64,000 bases of DNA from Ursus arctos (Eukaryota; Chordata; Mammalia; Carnivora; Ursidae), in assembly GCF_023065955.2 (NCBI RefSeq), contig NW_026623067.1:55312444-55376443 (forward strand), written 5' to 3'. Shown here piece after piece: positions 35,771-46,920 of this stretch (position 1 is its first letter; each line of letters starts with the position of its first letter). Under the pieces are notes generated by a model. That model ran no database searches. It was not told where the DNA came from and saw only the letters and a program-made list of their open reading frames with translations. The translations under genes and the position numbers were made by a program.

Positions 35771-35985
35771 TTTTTTTTTAAAGATTTTATTTATTTATTC
35801 GACAGAGATAGAGACAGCCAGCGAGAGAGGGAACACAAGCAGGGGGAGTGGGAGAGGAAGAAGCAGGCTCATAGCAGAGGAGCCTGATGTGGGGCTTGAT
35901 CCCAGAACGCCGGGATCACGCCCTGAGCCGAAGGCAGACGCTTAACCGCTGTGCCACCCAGGCGCCCCTAGATGCTGTTATTTTT
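35755..35985 (-). mobile_element. SINEC with long TSD
   Basis: Poly-T and aaagattttatttattt open the body (about 35771) and caggcgcccc closes it (35968). The duplication tagatgctgttattttt is at 35755-35771 and 35969-35985. It landed on the 3' end of a MIR. Young subfamily by the caggctcatagc motif. Confidence 0.95.
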
Positions 35986-36266
35986 AAGACTCCTCCCCAC
36001 TTTTCCCAAAGCCAAGGGTGATGGTACATTGGAGGCTCCCCTACAAATCCTACTGTGAATGGGCCTGCCAGCAGCAACTCTCCCAGAGCCAGCTGACAGC
36101 AGGAGAAATCACAATCCTTTCAAACCCATTTGGCCAGGGCCGACTGTCTGCCAACTTTCTAAAGGGATTTTCATTTTTAAATTAAAGTGATAGATCTACC
36201 TGTCTGCATCTTTACGACCGTGGGAGGAAGCTTCACACTCAAGAGCCAACTTTGCTTTTCCTATGT

Positions 36267-36335
36267 ATTCATTCCTGTTTTATTTATTTGTTTTTTTTTA
36301 ATAATTTTTATTTTGTTATATTTCGTTCCTGTTTT
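36267..36335 (-). mobile_element. Tiny antisense L1 tail (probable)
   Basis: A T-rich insert ending aataatttttattttgttat looks like only the last 40 or so bases of an L1 3' end in reverse. Matching flanks, ttcattcctgtttta (about 36267-36281) and ttcgttcctgtttta (about 36321-36335), differ at one base and serve as the duplication. Confidence 0.55.
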
Positions 36336-39024
36336 AATTTGTATACTTTAAAAAGAAGCTGTGGCTATCTCAGCTTTAAAACAATGCCCTATCTCTAAGC
36401 TTTTAAGACCTTACTTGGGGAGGACAACAGCTCATATCACAGACAAGTTCAATGAAGAAAGATGGTATTTCCGGCAGGATAGAGAATAGATCCAACACTT
36501 TCTGGGAAACTTCTCTCTTGGCCCTTTGCCTGACCACCACACTCTCTACAGTCACCACCACTACTCCCCCCCCCATTTTGCTGTTACCCCAATTTTATTC
36601 CAAGAAATTGCCCAATTCTAAGGACTTTCAAAACCTTAAGTCAAAGTCTGATTCCATTTGCCTTAGGTAGAAGCAACAGAAGGGCAGGGTCCTTACAGGA
36701 GGACTTTTCTCCCTTTGGTTTCACAAAACAATGTTAATGTAACATTTATGGTGGAGACTTTACATGCTAAGTCAGAAAAGTTTTATTTACGGCCTGCGCA
36801 GCTGTTGTAAGGTACCTGCCTCTCCCTGATTGTTGGGGGATTATTCTGTAGGCCTAACCTTAATGCTGTGCTCGCCCTTATTTGGACTCCTTTAATCCCA
36901 ATTCCACCTCACCATTTGCATTTGTTGTCTTTGGCACAGAAAACTTAAAAAGAAAGGGAACCATTGTTGATTGCACATTCAAATAAACACAGCATTCACA
37001 TGGACTGGGGTGTGGTGGCAGATGCAAATCAAGAAGTCTGGTTTGGTAATGAGGTAGGGGTAGCAAGGGGAGGGCTGCTGGCTGGTCTGTGTGGGGTTTT
37101 TCTTTTTTGTTTTGGGATGGGTCAAACATTTCATTCCCTTTCATGCCGTTGATACATGTAGGTGCAAGTTCGTGGAAGATCAACGTTTCAGAGAATGGGA
37201 GGAATTTCACATTTTATTTCTATTTTTCCCAATAAGAAGAAGCAATCGAAGAAGTCTCTCGAGATTATTCGATTCCCCCGCCCTCCCACCAGCAGCCTAC
37301 TCAGAGGGTTGTAAGAGTCCCGAGGGACTTCTCGTCTCTATTCTCAGTCAGGGGAACCTTTATTTGCTTACTGCACTTCATATCTGGGCCCCACAGAGAC
37401 AGTGGGACAGAGCCAACGAGGATGAGCCAGGGAAATAGATAGCAAAAGTGAGGAAAGATTTTGGAAGTGAGCCATACCTGGAAGGAATATGGGAATGCGA
37501 TGTAATTGTATAGAAAAGAGAGGGCTTTTGTGAAGAGAGCCTAATTAAAGAGTGAAGGAAGAAAAGTGTTCAGTGCATATTGTCTGAATGACAGAGCACA
37601 GTCCCTCTCTCCTTTAGGGGACGCAGCACTAAGGAAAGGACCTGAGTGGCAAGAGGGAGCATGGAGTTGAGACATGAAGATTCTGCTGACCCTAAGGAGA
37701 GGGAGAGATGGTTTCATTTATTTTCCCAAATAATCTATCTATCTATCTATATAATATTTCAGATGGGTGGTTTTCTTTCTGTTATAATGCAATTCAAACT
37801 AGATATGGGGGAATGAATCTCTCATGAGCTTCTCCAAATTTCTCAGCCAGAAGCCTGAATTCCAGAAGGAGCTTAACCTTAAAAAATACTTATGTAAAAA
37901 CATTTTTTAACTAAAAAAAAGCAAGACATTTTACCAACACAACGTGCTGGGATAGTGTATTGTCTTCACTTTGAAACTCAAACCTAAACAGCACTAGTAT
38001 TCTTGTTTTCCTCTACATATAAGCTGAATAAAACCATGCTTTTGTGTTTTTGTTGTTGTGTGTGTGTCTGTGTGTCTGAGTGTCTGTGTGTTTTGACTTG
38101 TTTTTTGCTAGTTTTCCAACATTGACTCTGGATTCGATCTCTGGTATTGCAGAAAAACCTAAAATACATTTAACAGTTGCCACCCCTGAATCTTCTTTGG
38201 TTAAGTCATTTCAATGTTGAATAACTTGCTTTTCCTAAGAATGAATAATATTCAAGGCAATCTTATAGATAACTATTTCTTCTTTACCAAGGCAAACCAC
38301 AATGCCTGAATGACAAAATCATTGGTGTTCATTTCTATTACATTACTACCTCTGGGGGGATGGAGGATGGAAGGGTAGATTCTAAAATGGTGCAAAGGCT
38401 GCTAAAAATGGCAAAAATTGGGGTGGTCAGAAAAATGCTGTACTTATTTTAAGATAATTTGAAGGGTTTGTTTTAAGAGTAGCCGTACTTACAATCAAAG
38501 TTTCAAAATCAAGACCACATTGACTTATTAAGTTCCTATTGTGTGTCTTCAAAAGGAAACCAATATATCTGCTGCTATGAGAGAGCTCATGCCTGTGGAA
38601 CAACTGGAGGCCAACTCAAGACAGGATTCAATCCCCCTTCTTTCTCCACACTCTAACTACAGTGTTAAAACATGATATAGATTGGCCTCCCTGCCATGAA
38701 ACTGGAACACAGTGGCCCTTTGCTTCCAAAACAAATAAGAGTTAGGTTTCCCAGCATTTCCCATCTTTTCCAGGTTCATTCCAGGAGCTGGGTTTTAAAC
38801 AAGATTAAACATACACACAGCTGAAATCAAACTGTGTACTACAGAAATGTTGAAAGAGTGGACTTAAATCTTAGCGCCTCAAGACAGTCTAGATTCATCC
38901 CACAGCAAAGTTACTCACAGCTGCTGCTCTTCTGGTGAACAGAAGAGAAAAGAAGTTATCATCTGCCAATTAAAACTATCCCAAATTGAGTAGCCAGTAG
39001 GTAGTATGGTTACCATGCAGCATG
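36336..39024. other. 2.7 kb of unassigned sequence
   Basis: Only short simple repeats are seen: a small atct run at 37733-37752 and a tg-rich run at 38050-38092. Frames up to 115 codons (37091-37438) are unsupported. Confidence 0.4.
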
Positions 39025-39224
39025 ATCGGTCCTTCCGTCCGTCCTTCCTTCCTTCCTTCCTTCCTTCCTCGCCTCCTCCTCTCCCTTTCCTCCTCCTCCC
39101 CCTCCTCCTCCTCTTCCACCTCCCCTTCTCCTCCTCCTTCTCCTTGTCCTCCTCCTCCTCTCCTCCTCTCCCTCTCCCCCTCCTCCTCCTCCTTCTTCTT
39201 CTTCTTCTTTTTTTTTTTTTTTTA
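39025..39224 (+). repeat. Pyrimidine microsatellite (CCTT then CCT/CTT, poly-T)
   Basis: Starts gtccgtccttccttcc, moves through ctcctcctc units with cttctc interruptions, and ends in cttcttctt and a T-run. Two overlapping serine/leucine-rich frames over it are repeat artefacts. Confidence 0.93.
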
Positions 39225-39970
39225 GTTGTACTTGACTGGAAAGACTGCCTATGAGGGTCTCTAAGTTCTAAATGAAGAGAAAAACAACTTCACTTATTAA
39301 ACACTTGGTTTTGTTCTACCTTAGACATCCCTATAGCAGAATAAGACTGGAGTCACAGTCTGTTTCTCCAACCTAAACTCACCATTCATTAAGTTCCCTT
39401 GTATTATTGGCAACTGTGATGCAGAACCCTTACTGTGCTTCACAAGATCTGTGTGTCATCTTTAAGGATGAAACTGATTTAAGAAATGAGAGAACTAGGC
39501 AATATGCATTTGGACAATTATCATTACCCTCAAAGGTCTGCTTGTCTAAGCCCATGAAAGGCAGGCAATGCTCTGATCTTAACTCAAAATACACACATTG
39601 GGAGGAAGACACCTCAGAGATTGGCTGACTCTAGCCTTTTTATTCAGTACAAATGAGGCAGCTGAGTACTAGAGGGGGCAACCTAACCTTCCAGCATTTT
39701 CCTGGAGAGGTTTACTTTTCCTTCCCTCCACATGACTTAAATAGCTCAAGAAGTCCTTCAAACAGACATTCCCCAGTAGGAATTCCACAAATATCATGGC
39801 TACCAGCACTTGGCACAGAGCCAGAGAGAGGATGGTCTGGGTGGTCATTGTTGAACTCAGTTAGGAGGTCAGAATAAGGGGAATCTTGGTATAGACTGCT
39901 GCAGTAATTTGAAAAAGCCACAAAATCGTAAGTCACTACTCCTTCATTGCCTATTTATAAAGGTCCCATC
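39225..39970. other. Unassigned sequence
   Basis: No named repeat or exon recognised. Confidence 0.4.
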
Positions 39971-40012
39971 AAGAATGGCCCATGATGGAGCACCTGGGTG
40001 GCTCAGTTGGTT

Positions 40013-40244
40013 AAGCATTCAACTCTTTTTTTTTTTTTTTAAAGATTTTATTTATTTATTTGACAGAGATAGAGACAGCCAGCGAGAGAGGGAACACAAG
40101 CAGGGGGAATGGGAGAGGAAGAAGCAGGCTCATAGTGGAGGAGCCTGATGTGGGGCTCGATCCCACAACGCCGGGATCACGCCCTGAGCCGAAGGCAGAC
40201 GCTTAACCGCTGTGCCACCCAGGCGCCCCAAGCATTCAACTCTT
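40013..40244 (-). mobile_element. Young SINEC nested in older SINEC, perfect 15-bp TSD
   Basis: The body at 40028-40229 runs from poly-T and aaagattttatttattt to caggcgcccc. The 15-bp duplication aagcattcaactctt is identical at 40013-40027 and 40230-40244 and is made from the host SINE's own sequence. The clean duplication shows it is the younger of the two. Confidence 0.96.
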
Positions 40245-40320
40245 GATCTCGGCTCAGGTCTCAATCTCAGGGTTGTGAGTTCAAGTCCTGCATTGGGCTC
40301 CATGCTGGGCATGGAGCCTA

Positions 40321-40440
40321 CTGAAAAGAAAAGAAAAGAAAAGAAAAGAAAAGAAAAGAAAAGAAAAGAAAAGGAAAGGAAAGGAAAGGAAAGGAAAGGA
40401 AAGGAAAGAAAAGAAAAGAAAAAAGAGAAGAAGAGAAAAG
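40321..40440 (+). repeat. (AAAAG)n/(AAAGG)n microsatellite
   Basis: About 24 five-base units grown from the tail of the old SINE. The units change from aaaag to aaagg in the middle and back again. Confidence 0.95.
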
Positions 40441-40453
40441 AATGGCTCACGAT

Positions 40454-40769
40454 TTAGAAATGAGCACAGATTGAGCATTGCTCCCATTTTAAGATGTTCC
40501 CAGGCATTTGGTGGTAGTTTATTCCTGATCTCCAAATCCTGGGTTCTAGATAAATTTTCTAAGCAAAGACATTTGGTTTACCTATGTGTATGAGTCACTA
40601 TCTTTCTCTGCCACTGGTTGTATCTACTGCTGTTGTGGTACCTGGGGGTCAAGCCCAATTAGGGTTTACTCTAGGGTGACTGAGGAGGACCAGAAGGAGT
40701 AAGAGTCTGTGACTGACTTAGAAGAAACCCAATGGGAAGTGAGGGGTGTCTAATCTGGTCTTGCCACTC
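40454..40769. other. Unassigned sequence
   Basis: Nothing recognised. Confidence 0.35.
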
Positions 40770-40870
40770 AAAGTAGTCTCTAGACCAGCAGCAGCAGCCT
40801 TTTGGGGAGTTTGTTAGAAAAGTAGAAACTGCAGTTCCACAAGATCTTCAGGTAACTCTCCTATGCATTA
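40770..40870 (-). mobile_element. hAT-Charlie MITE fragment, MER5-like
   Basis: The text agtctctagaccagcagc, followed by gggagtttgttagaaaagtag and cagttccac, is the antisense start of a MER5-type element. Confidence 0.6.
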
Positions 40871-40894
40871 AACTCCAAGGTGTCATTCCCACAG

Positions 40895-40985
40895 ATTCTG
40901 ATTTAATTGGAGTGGGCTTGTGACTTGGGCAAGGAGCTTTGGGAAGGCTCCCTAGGTGATCCTAAAGTGCAGCTGTGGCTATAGC
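40895..40985 (+). mobile_element. hAT-Charlie MITE fragment, opposite orientation
   Basis: The text cagattctgatttaattgg, then gggaaggctccctaggtg and atcctaaagtgcagctgtgg, resembles a MER20/MER3/MER5-class element read in sense. It points the opposite way from its neighbour at 40770-40870. Confidence 0.5.
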
Positions 40986-41149
40986 TACAGAGCTCCAGGA
41001 TGTGGCCATGTGCTCTGGCTGAAAAGATGGCTCTTGCCACATGTTGTTATTGTTTGTTTTTGTTATTGTTTGTACTCCATGCAGAAACCTCCACAGACAA
41101 TTAGAGAAAAATCTTTTTAGAAGAAAATGGGGAAAAGGCAAACCCAAGA

Positions 41150-41280
41150 AGAGCTGGGTAAAGAGGGAGGGAAAGATAACTGGAGAACACAGTAATTAGG
41201 ATCAAATAAATTAATATAGGCAAAGCACTCTGAACAGTGGATTATATGTAATCAGGGCTTTGTAAATAATCACTGTTTTT
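41150..41280 (+). repeat. MIR SINE 3' part
   Basis: Traces such as aggcaaagcactctgaacag and tttgttaccattattgtta fit the 3' half of sense MIR. Confidence 0.5.
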
Positions 41281-41334
41281 GTTACCATTATTGTTACGCA
41301 TAAAGAATGTGGACTTGAATAGAGGGAGCATACT

Positions 41335-41880
41335 ATAATAGCTACCTTTTATTTTGTGTCTCCTTAAAGTCCAGCCCTTTATATTCATTACTTCATATAA
41401 TCCTGATAACAATAATTTCAAGAAGATATTATTACCCCATTTCACAGGTAAGGACCTGAGGCTTAGAGAGGTGTCTTAGTCTGCCCGGGCCGTTCTCACA
41501 GAATACCAGGGACTGTGTGCATTCAATAACACATGCTTATTCCACATTCCTCCATATTCTGGAGGCTGGGAAGTCCAAGATGAAGCCAGCCAATTCAGCT
41601 CTTGCTGAGGGCCCTCTTTCTGGTTTGTAGATGGCTGTCTTATTTCTGTATCCTCACATGTGGAGAGAGGGAACTCAGGTCCCACCTACATGACTTTATC
41701 TAACTTAATTACCTCTCAGTGTCCTACTTCCCAATACCATCAGATTTGGGATTAAGGTTTCAACACATGAACATCGGAAGGACACATTCGGTCCACAACA
41801 AGAGGCAAAGTATACTACCCGAAGTCAGAACTCAAATCCAGATCTACTTGACTCCAAAGCACCACCTGGCCTCAACCAGG
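41335..41880 (-). repeat. MIR SINE split by a MaLR solo LTR
   Basis: The left part (41335-41471) has ccctttatattcattacttc, gaagatattattaccccat, and cacaggtaaggacctgagg. The right part (41801-41880) has cgaagtcagaactcaaatcc and gactccaaagcaccacctgg. Joined, they are one antisense MIR interrupted at the gcttagagagg position. Confidence 0.85.
41472..41800 (-). mobile_element. Solo MaLR (MLT1/MST-type) LTR with perfect 5-bp TSD
   Basis: The plus strand begins tgtcttagtctgcc and ends tccacaaca, giving the TG...CA ends typical of LTRs. Inside are attctggaggctgggaagtcc, gcagatggctgtc-like text and a catgaacatcggaaggaca block, all marks of an antisense MaLR LTR. The 5-bp duplication agagg sits exactly at 41467-41471 and 41801-41805. 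Length is 329 bp and there is no internal region, so it is a solo LTR. Confidence 0.9.
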
Positions 41881-42387
41881 CTGAGGATCATCGTTGTATG
41901 ACTGGGATGTAGAGGACAGAAGCAGGCAAGCAGAGGCTGAGAAAAGGGGAAGGAGAAATAGAAATGATCCTGATAAATTCCAAATGGTATTGATTGACTA
42001 GGCCCTGCCTCTTCCTAGTTTCCAGACTCACACTACCCAAAGAGCGGTTGTAGGTTCCTGCCTTTGGAATAAAGTAAAACTTGGTCATTGTAGCAAAGCT
42101 CATTTCCACATTCAGGAGAGACACCCTGCTCCTGGCCATGTTCTGGCTAAAGTACCTCTCCAGCCAGTCACAGAGGAGGGTGGAAAGGCTACGAATCAGA
42201 AAGGGATGACCCCAAGCCTAACATGTTTCATTACCAAACTGTTAGAATCAGGAGTGCCTACTAGATTGCCTAAAGAAACACCAGCAGCCACACGGACTGT
42301 GGAGGCGCGAAGGATCCACGGTGCCAGAGCCGGCTCAGACGCAGCCGGTGTGGGTTTGTGAGGGCAGGCCTGGCTTGAGAGAACTCG
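41881..42387. other. Unassigned sequence
   Basis: Nothing recognised; a small GC-richer patch at 42300-42350 holds a few CpGs. Confidence 0.35.
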
Positions 42388-42432
42388 TTGGTTTTTTTTT
42401 GTTTTGTTTTGTTTTGTTTTTTGTTTTTTTAG
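42388..42432 (+). repeat. (TTTTG)n simple repeat
   Basis: Five-base ttttg units with T-run ends, possibly the remnant of a retroelement tail read in reverse. Confidence 0.85.
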
Positions 42433-44640
42433 AGGAATTACTGTGATAGACCAAAGAAAACCGAAAGCCTAGGATTATATTTACCTAAATCCCAAAAAGC
42501 ATTTGATAAGGTTGCACAGTAAAGTCAATTGCCCCAGGCAAGAAATCATGGTAGGGGGTAAAAAAGCTCAAAGTGAAGATAAAATGCTTCCCAAATAGGA
42601 AACAAAATTGGGTCGCAAGAGGTAACATCTTTGGCTGGAAAGGGGTTACTTGTAGGGCTGGTTTGATCTTTTCTCATTGACACAGTTTAATCAGGAGACA
42701 GACTTTGGTGGTTCTTCATTATTATTTTTTTTATATGGAAAAAAAAATTGAACCATGCTATTCACAGGCTACCAGAATAAAAATTTACCCTTGATCCCTC
42801 CCCTCCCCAATTCTTCCTTCAATAACTACAGTATGCCTCTGCCATGCCAGGCACTGGTGTAGGCACTTGGTCTAATCGGCAAACCAAAGACGCGAACATC
42901 CCTGTCTTCCTGAGGTTTGCATTAGAGTGCACACACAATACTGCACACACAGTGCTTTCAATTGGGCATAAAGACCTATGTCATAAATGTCATCGAACCC
43001 CAGGACAGTTGCCCTAGTTGAAAGAGTTAAAAAAGGAGAGGGTTGAACAAACTCTTGGGTGATTTGTTACATACATCTCCTACCCCCCAGAGGCTATGCA
43101 TCAAGGCTCCGGAAGTCCTTCACTTCCAGGTTAGGATTAAGGGGTACTTGGGAACACTCAGTTCCTGCTCTAAGTATGTAATCATGCCCCTTTGCCCCAG
43201 CAGAACCTGAAGCTCCTTGAAGGCAGGAATCACCGCACCTTACATCTCTGTCTGGCTCACGGGGAACAGTGGGTTCTTACCCTGCAAATGTCACTGACGT
43301 AGTCACAGGTTTTCGTAAACTTGAGGAGACCACAGAAACAGCCACAATAACATGTCTGAGCATATGAAAGATTAGTAGTAAGAAGACTGTGGCAAACAGT
43401 TCTCCATCCCACAGAGGGCAGAAAAAAGTGAGGAAGTGGATGTGAAGGCTGCTCAGTGCCAGAACATGTTGGTAAAGACATCCTGTAGAACTGTCTTCCT
43501 CAGAAAGTCCTTCAAATGAAAAAGATTGTTTTGAGCCTAAGGACATTTGGGGATGGAGGTTTCTAAAAGCAGACAGTGGAAATAATCTCTTACGTCAATT
43601 CTAACTTGTGGTGGCAACTTAAAAAAAACATGATGCTGACACTGGGGAGTAGAGTTCACAACAGGAAGTCTGGGGACAGAGTCCCCCAAAAGGTCCTTTG
43701 TCAATGGGGCACAAAGGCTCTCTGGAAGATAGAACTTTGTCATGTTAGAAACACACTGCTTGACCCCCGCTCTCAGGTGGCTTGAGTGAGGTTTGATAAA
43801 CCATGGTGACCTTGAAGCTCGAATTGGCTACAGAGGATGGCAACGGTAACAGGGGACTAAAATGATCTTGGAGGTCAGTCCTTGAAGAAGTCTTCACCTT
43901 GTCCAAAAGAATGTGGATAGGGTCTCCTATTGTTCTAGGGATATAGGCAACGGCCACGGTCTGTCAGCTTAAAGCAATGAGATGAGTGCACCCAAGGACA
44001 ACAGATTCCCCCCTCCCCACCGCCCAGCATTTATTCAGGTTGGGACAGCAAAAGTAACATTGCTCAGCTACAAGCTAAGGTAGATCCCGAATCCAAAGCC
44101 ATGAGAGTCAAGTGTTTGCCTTTCCCCTCTCCTCTCATCCCTGCTGTCTCCCTTGTCCTGCCAAACACATACACACACTCAGATGAGCAGTGGAATCCTC
44201 GAGAATTGGATAGTTCTTTTTTCAGTGCACTCAGGTAGCTTTCCTGATCAGTTATGGCTCTGACATCCATTGGTATCGTACTTCAAAACAGCAAATCTGC
44301 CCACCGTGATCTTGTCTTTGAAATGGTTGGGTTTATCTATGGCTTTGTAATTCTCTTGTGGCTACTTCTGAAGACTGCAGGCTTCCTACAGCAGGTGTAG
44401 ATATCCAAAACACGTCTGCTATGAGAAGCCCGTTATAGACAAGACTGGTGACCATGCTTAGCTTCCAAGTGTAGAAGGTACTTCTAAAAGCTTCTCTCTG
44501 AGTGTCTCATGTGTTATATCTTTCGGATCATTAGAGGAAGTATTTGAAGCCCAAGTCTCACAACTCAATGGCCAGTGTTTTTTTCTTTTTTTTTTTCTGT
44601 GTAGAATGCAACTTTATTTTTCAACTAACGTCTTCATTCC
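42433..44640. other. Mostly unassigned; old repeat at 42805-43000
   Basis: The part 42805-43000 (ccatgccaggcactggtgtagg, then ccctgtcttcctgagg) belongs to a mammal-wide repeat I cannot name, of the same kind as those near 48060 and 55930. The remainder has no repeat or exon that I recognise. Confidence 0.35.
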
Positions 44641-44850
44641 TTTTTTTTATTATTTAAATTCAATTAGCCAACATATACTACATCATTAGTTTTTGAGATA
44701 ATGTTCAATGATTCATTAGTTGAGTATAACACCCAGTGCTCATCACATCACGTGCCCTCCTTAATGCCCATCACCCTGTTACCCCTTCCACCCACCCACC
44801 CACCTCTCTTTCCGCAAGCCTCAATTTGTGTTCTTTCTTCCACACCACAA
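44641..44850 (-). mobile_element. L1 3' UTR end, antisense, 5'-truncated
   Basis: Starts with a T-run, then aaattcaattagccaacat, agtataacacccagtgctc, and cctccttaatgcccatcaccc. This is carnivore L1 3' UTR in reverse. Its right limit is near 44845 and I could not fix the duplication. Confidence 0.85.
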
Positions 44851-44905
44851 TTTTTAATTGTTTTCAAAATTCGAACATTCTCCTTACATTCCTTACTCTA
44901 TCCGA

Positions 44906-45118
44906 GTGCATTTTTTTTTTAAGATTTTATTTATTTATTCGACAGAGATAGAGACAGCCAGCAAGAGAGGGAACACAGCAGGGGGAGTGGGAGAGGAAGA
45001 AGCAGGCTCATAGCGGAGGAGCCTGATATGGGGCTCGATCCCAGAACGCCGGGATCACGCCCTGAGCCGAAAGCAGACGCTTAACCGCTGTGCCACCCAG
45101 GCGCCCCCGTGTGCATTT
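44906..45118 (-). mobile_element. SINEC with TSD
   Basis: The body at 44914-45107 runs from the T-run and aagattttatttattta to gccacccaggcgcccc. The duplication gtgcattt is at 44906-44913 and 45111-45118. Young subfamily by its caggctcatagcgg motif. Confidence 0.94.
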
Positions 45119-45120
45119 CT

Positions 45121-46714
45121 TAGTCACTTCTTTACGAGTCTTTCACCTCCCCTTACAAAAAAATTTTTTCAACTTCATATTGGCAAGCCACCTTCTTGCC
45201 CTCAGGTCCTGGAGTCCCATGGATTTGGCTTCCAAAAGACCTTCCTCATGCTGCTCTTCCAGACCAGGAACAACCACCGCTTGGGACATTTCTGTGTGTA
45301 AAATCATGGACCGCCTGGCCTGGGGAGGCTCTTGAGCCTCAAACATCTTTATGCCAAATGCCCCCATTCCATGGGGGTAGAAACTGAGTACAAGGGAGCC
45401 ACCAATTATATTGGGCTCATGACTCACAACTATGACTTTTGTACTTTACCAGGCCATACTCTACAACCGCAGCCTCAGCTCAAAATTGTCCAGAGCCCAT
45501 TCTCTGAGCTCCCTATTCTCTGGTGGCCATGACAGAGGTCAAGTACTCAGAGACAAATTTTAACTGACCCATTTTCTGAGTAAACATTGCCACTCTGAGG
45601 TCTTAACCCAGTACAATGCACTACTCCACAGATGAATGCTTTGATATATGAACAGTAGGAATTCTGGGTATCGAGGTGGTTGGGAGAGAGACCATGGGTT
45701 GAGTGGCTCTCTTAGATCCTTGAATCACAACCTCAGAACTTGCAGAGGACTGACAGGTCTCCGAAGCTGGAAGTTCCCACGCTATTTCTTTCTGAATATA
45801 GGGAAAGCATGTTGCCCTGAGGAAGGGCTGTGACTCCAGGAACCCCAGCTTCTCTTCTTCCACAAATGTTCAGCAAACCTTAGACACATCTTTAATCTCT
45901 CTGGGATAAGCTTCCTGGGCGACTTCATCCTACAGCCTCCCCCAGTTTTAAGAGGTTATGATTTATGATGAAAGTCCAATAACCTCTAGTTCAGGATTTG
46001 CAAACTCAGGTACTTAGTGAGCCAGCGAATTAACATAAAGAAGTAGGTGCTACCCCAGTGTTGCTGGAACCTCTAATTTTTTATCAAGAAAAGCCCCAAG
46101 TCTAAATGTACATGTGAAAAAGTTGTGATTTTTAAGGCTGACAGTTGAAATATTAACAACAATGACAACGACAGACCTTGTGGGGACCAAAAAGATCTCC
46201 CATCCCTAGGTCCTGAGCAGCACCGACTGGCTGCCGGGAGGCCACGAGGAAACTCCAGTGGTCTGGAGCCCTGCGTCCAAAGGATGCTAGCAGGTGCTTG
46301 GGAGTACTGTAAAGAAAGGCTGCGTGCACCTTGGAAGTACATTTCTGGGCAGAAACAAAGGATTACTGTGCCGTGATTTCCCCTGCAGTGGAAGGTTCAG
46401 AGAATTCCCAGCTGGGTTGCCCAAAGAGCTCAGACAGGTTGGGCTCTGCTGCGCCCCAAGGCTCCGGGTGTGCAAAGTTCAGGGAGCGCCTATTGTTAGA
46501 TTACAGCTCTGCTTCGAGGAATGTGAAAGTGCCTGGAGGTTATCACATTACCATCCAGAGAAAGGAAAAGGACGCCATTCCCTCAGTGCTTTTTGGGGGA
46601 GAAGCTGGCAGGGATCCAGCAGGGAACCCTGGGTATGGAGAGAAGGTCTTTCAGAGAGGCAGACAGACATGGATGGGGTGAAGCCCTCAGGTGATTAAGG
46701 AACCAAGGACCAAG
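45121..46714. other. Unassigned sequence
   Basis: Frames of 134 and 116 codons (46294-46698, 46331-46681) run in parallel in two phases and resemble no known protein. Confidence 0.4.
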
Positions 46715-46920
46715 TCCGGTAGTAGTAATGACATTGATACAACTACTACTTTTTGACCTCTGGCTCTGAGTGAGAAGCATTTCAAAAGCACAATCTCATT
46801 TCATTCCTACAGTGAGGCAACGAAGATGAAGTCACTTGCCCGAGATCACCCAGTAAACAGGAGAGCTCAGATGTAAAATGAAGTGTGCCTGATTTCAAGC
46901 CCGCGTCAAGAGCTGGTGGC
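46715..46920 (-). repeat. MIR SINE
   Basis: Antisense MIR: aagcacaatctcatttcattcc, acgaagatgaagtcacttgcc, cgagatcacccagtaaacagg, and tgatttcaagcccgc. Confidence 0.8.

Larger units (their letters stand above)
39971..40453 (+). mobile_element. Old SINEC, interrupted by another SINEC
   Basis: The head gagcacctgggtggctcag (from 39989) and the rest, ttgatctcggctcaggtctc to gggcatggagcct, flank a second SINE at 40028-40229. After position 40320 the A-rich tail has turned into (AAAAG)n and (AAAGG)n for about 120 bases. The outer duplication is aagaatggcccatgat at 39971-39986 and aagaatggctcacgat at 40438-40453, two mismatches in 16, which fits an older insertion. Confidence 0.9.

Noticed and set aside
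39006..39254. Serine/leucine-rich proteins
   Set aside because: They are translations of a pyrimidine microsatellite.
40321..40440. CRISPR-like regular repeat
   Set aside because: The units are five bases long without spacers, in a mammalian SINE tail.
40130..40535. Phe/Ser-rich and Lys/Glu-rich frames
   Set aside because: They are translations of the AAAAG array and of the SINE body.
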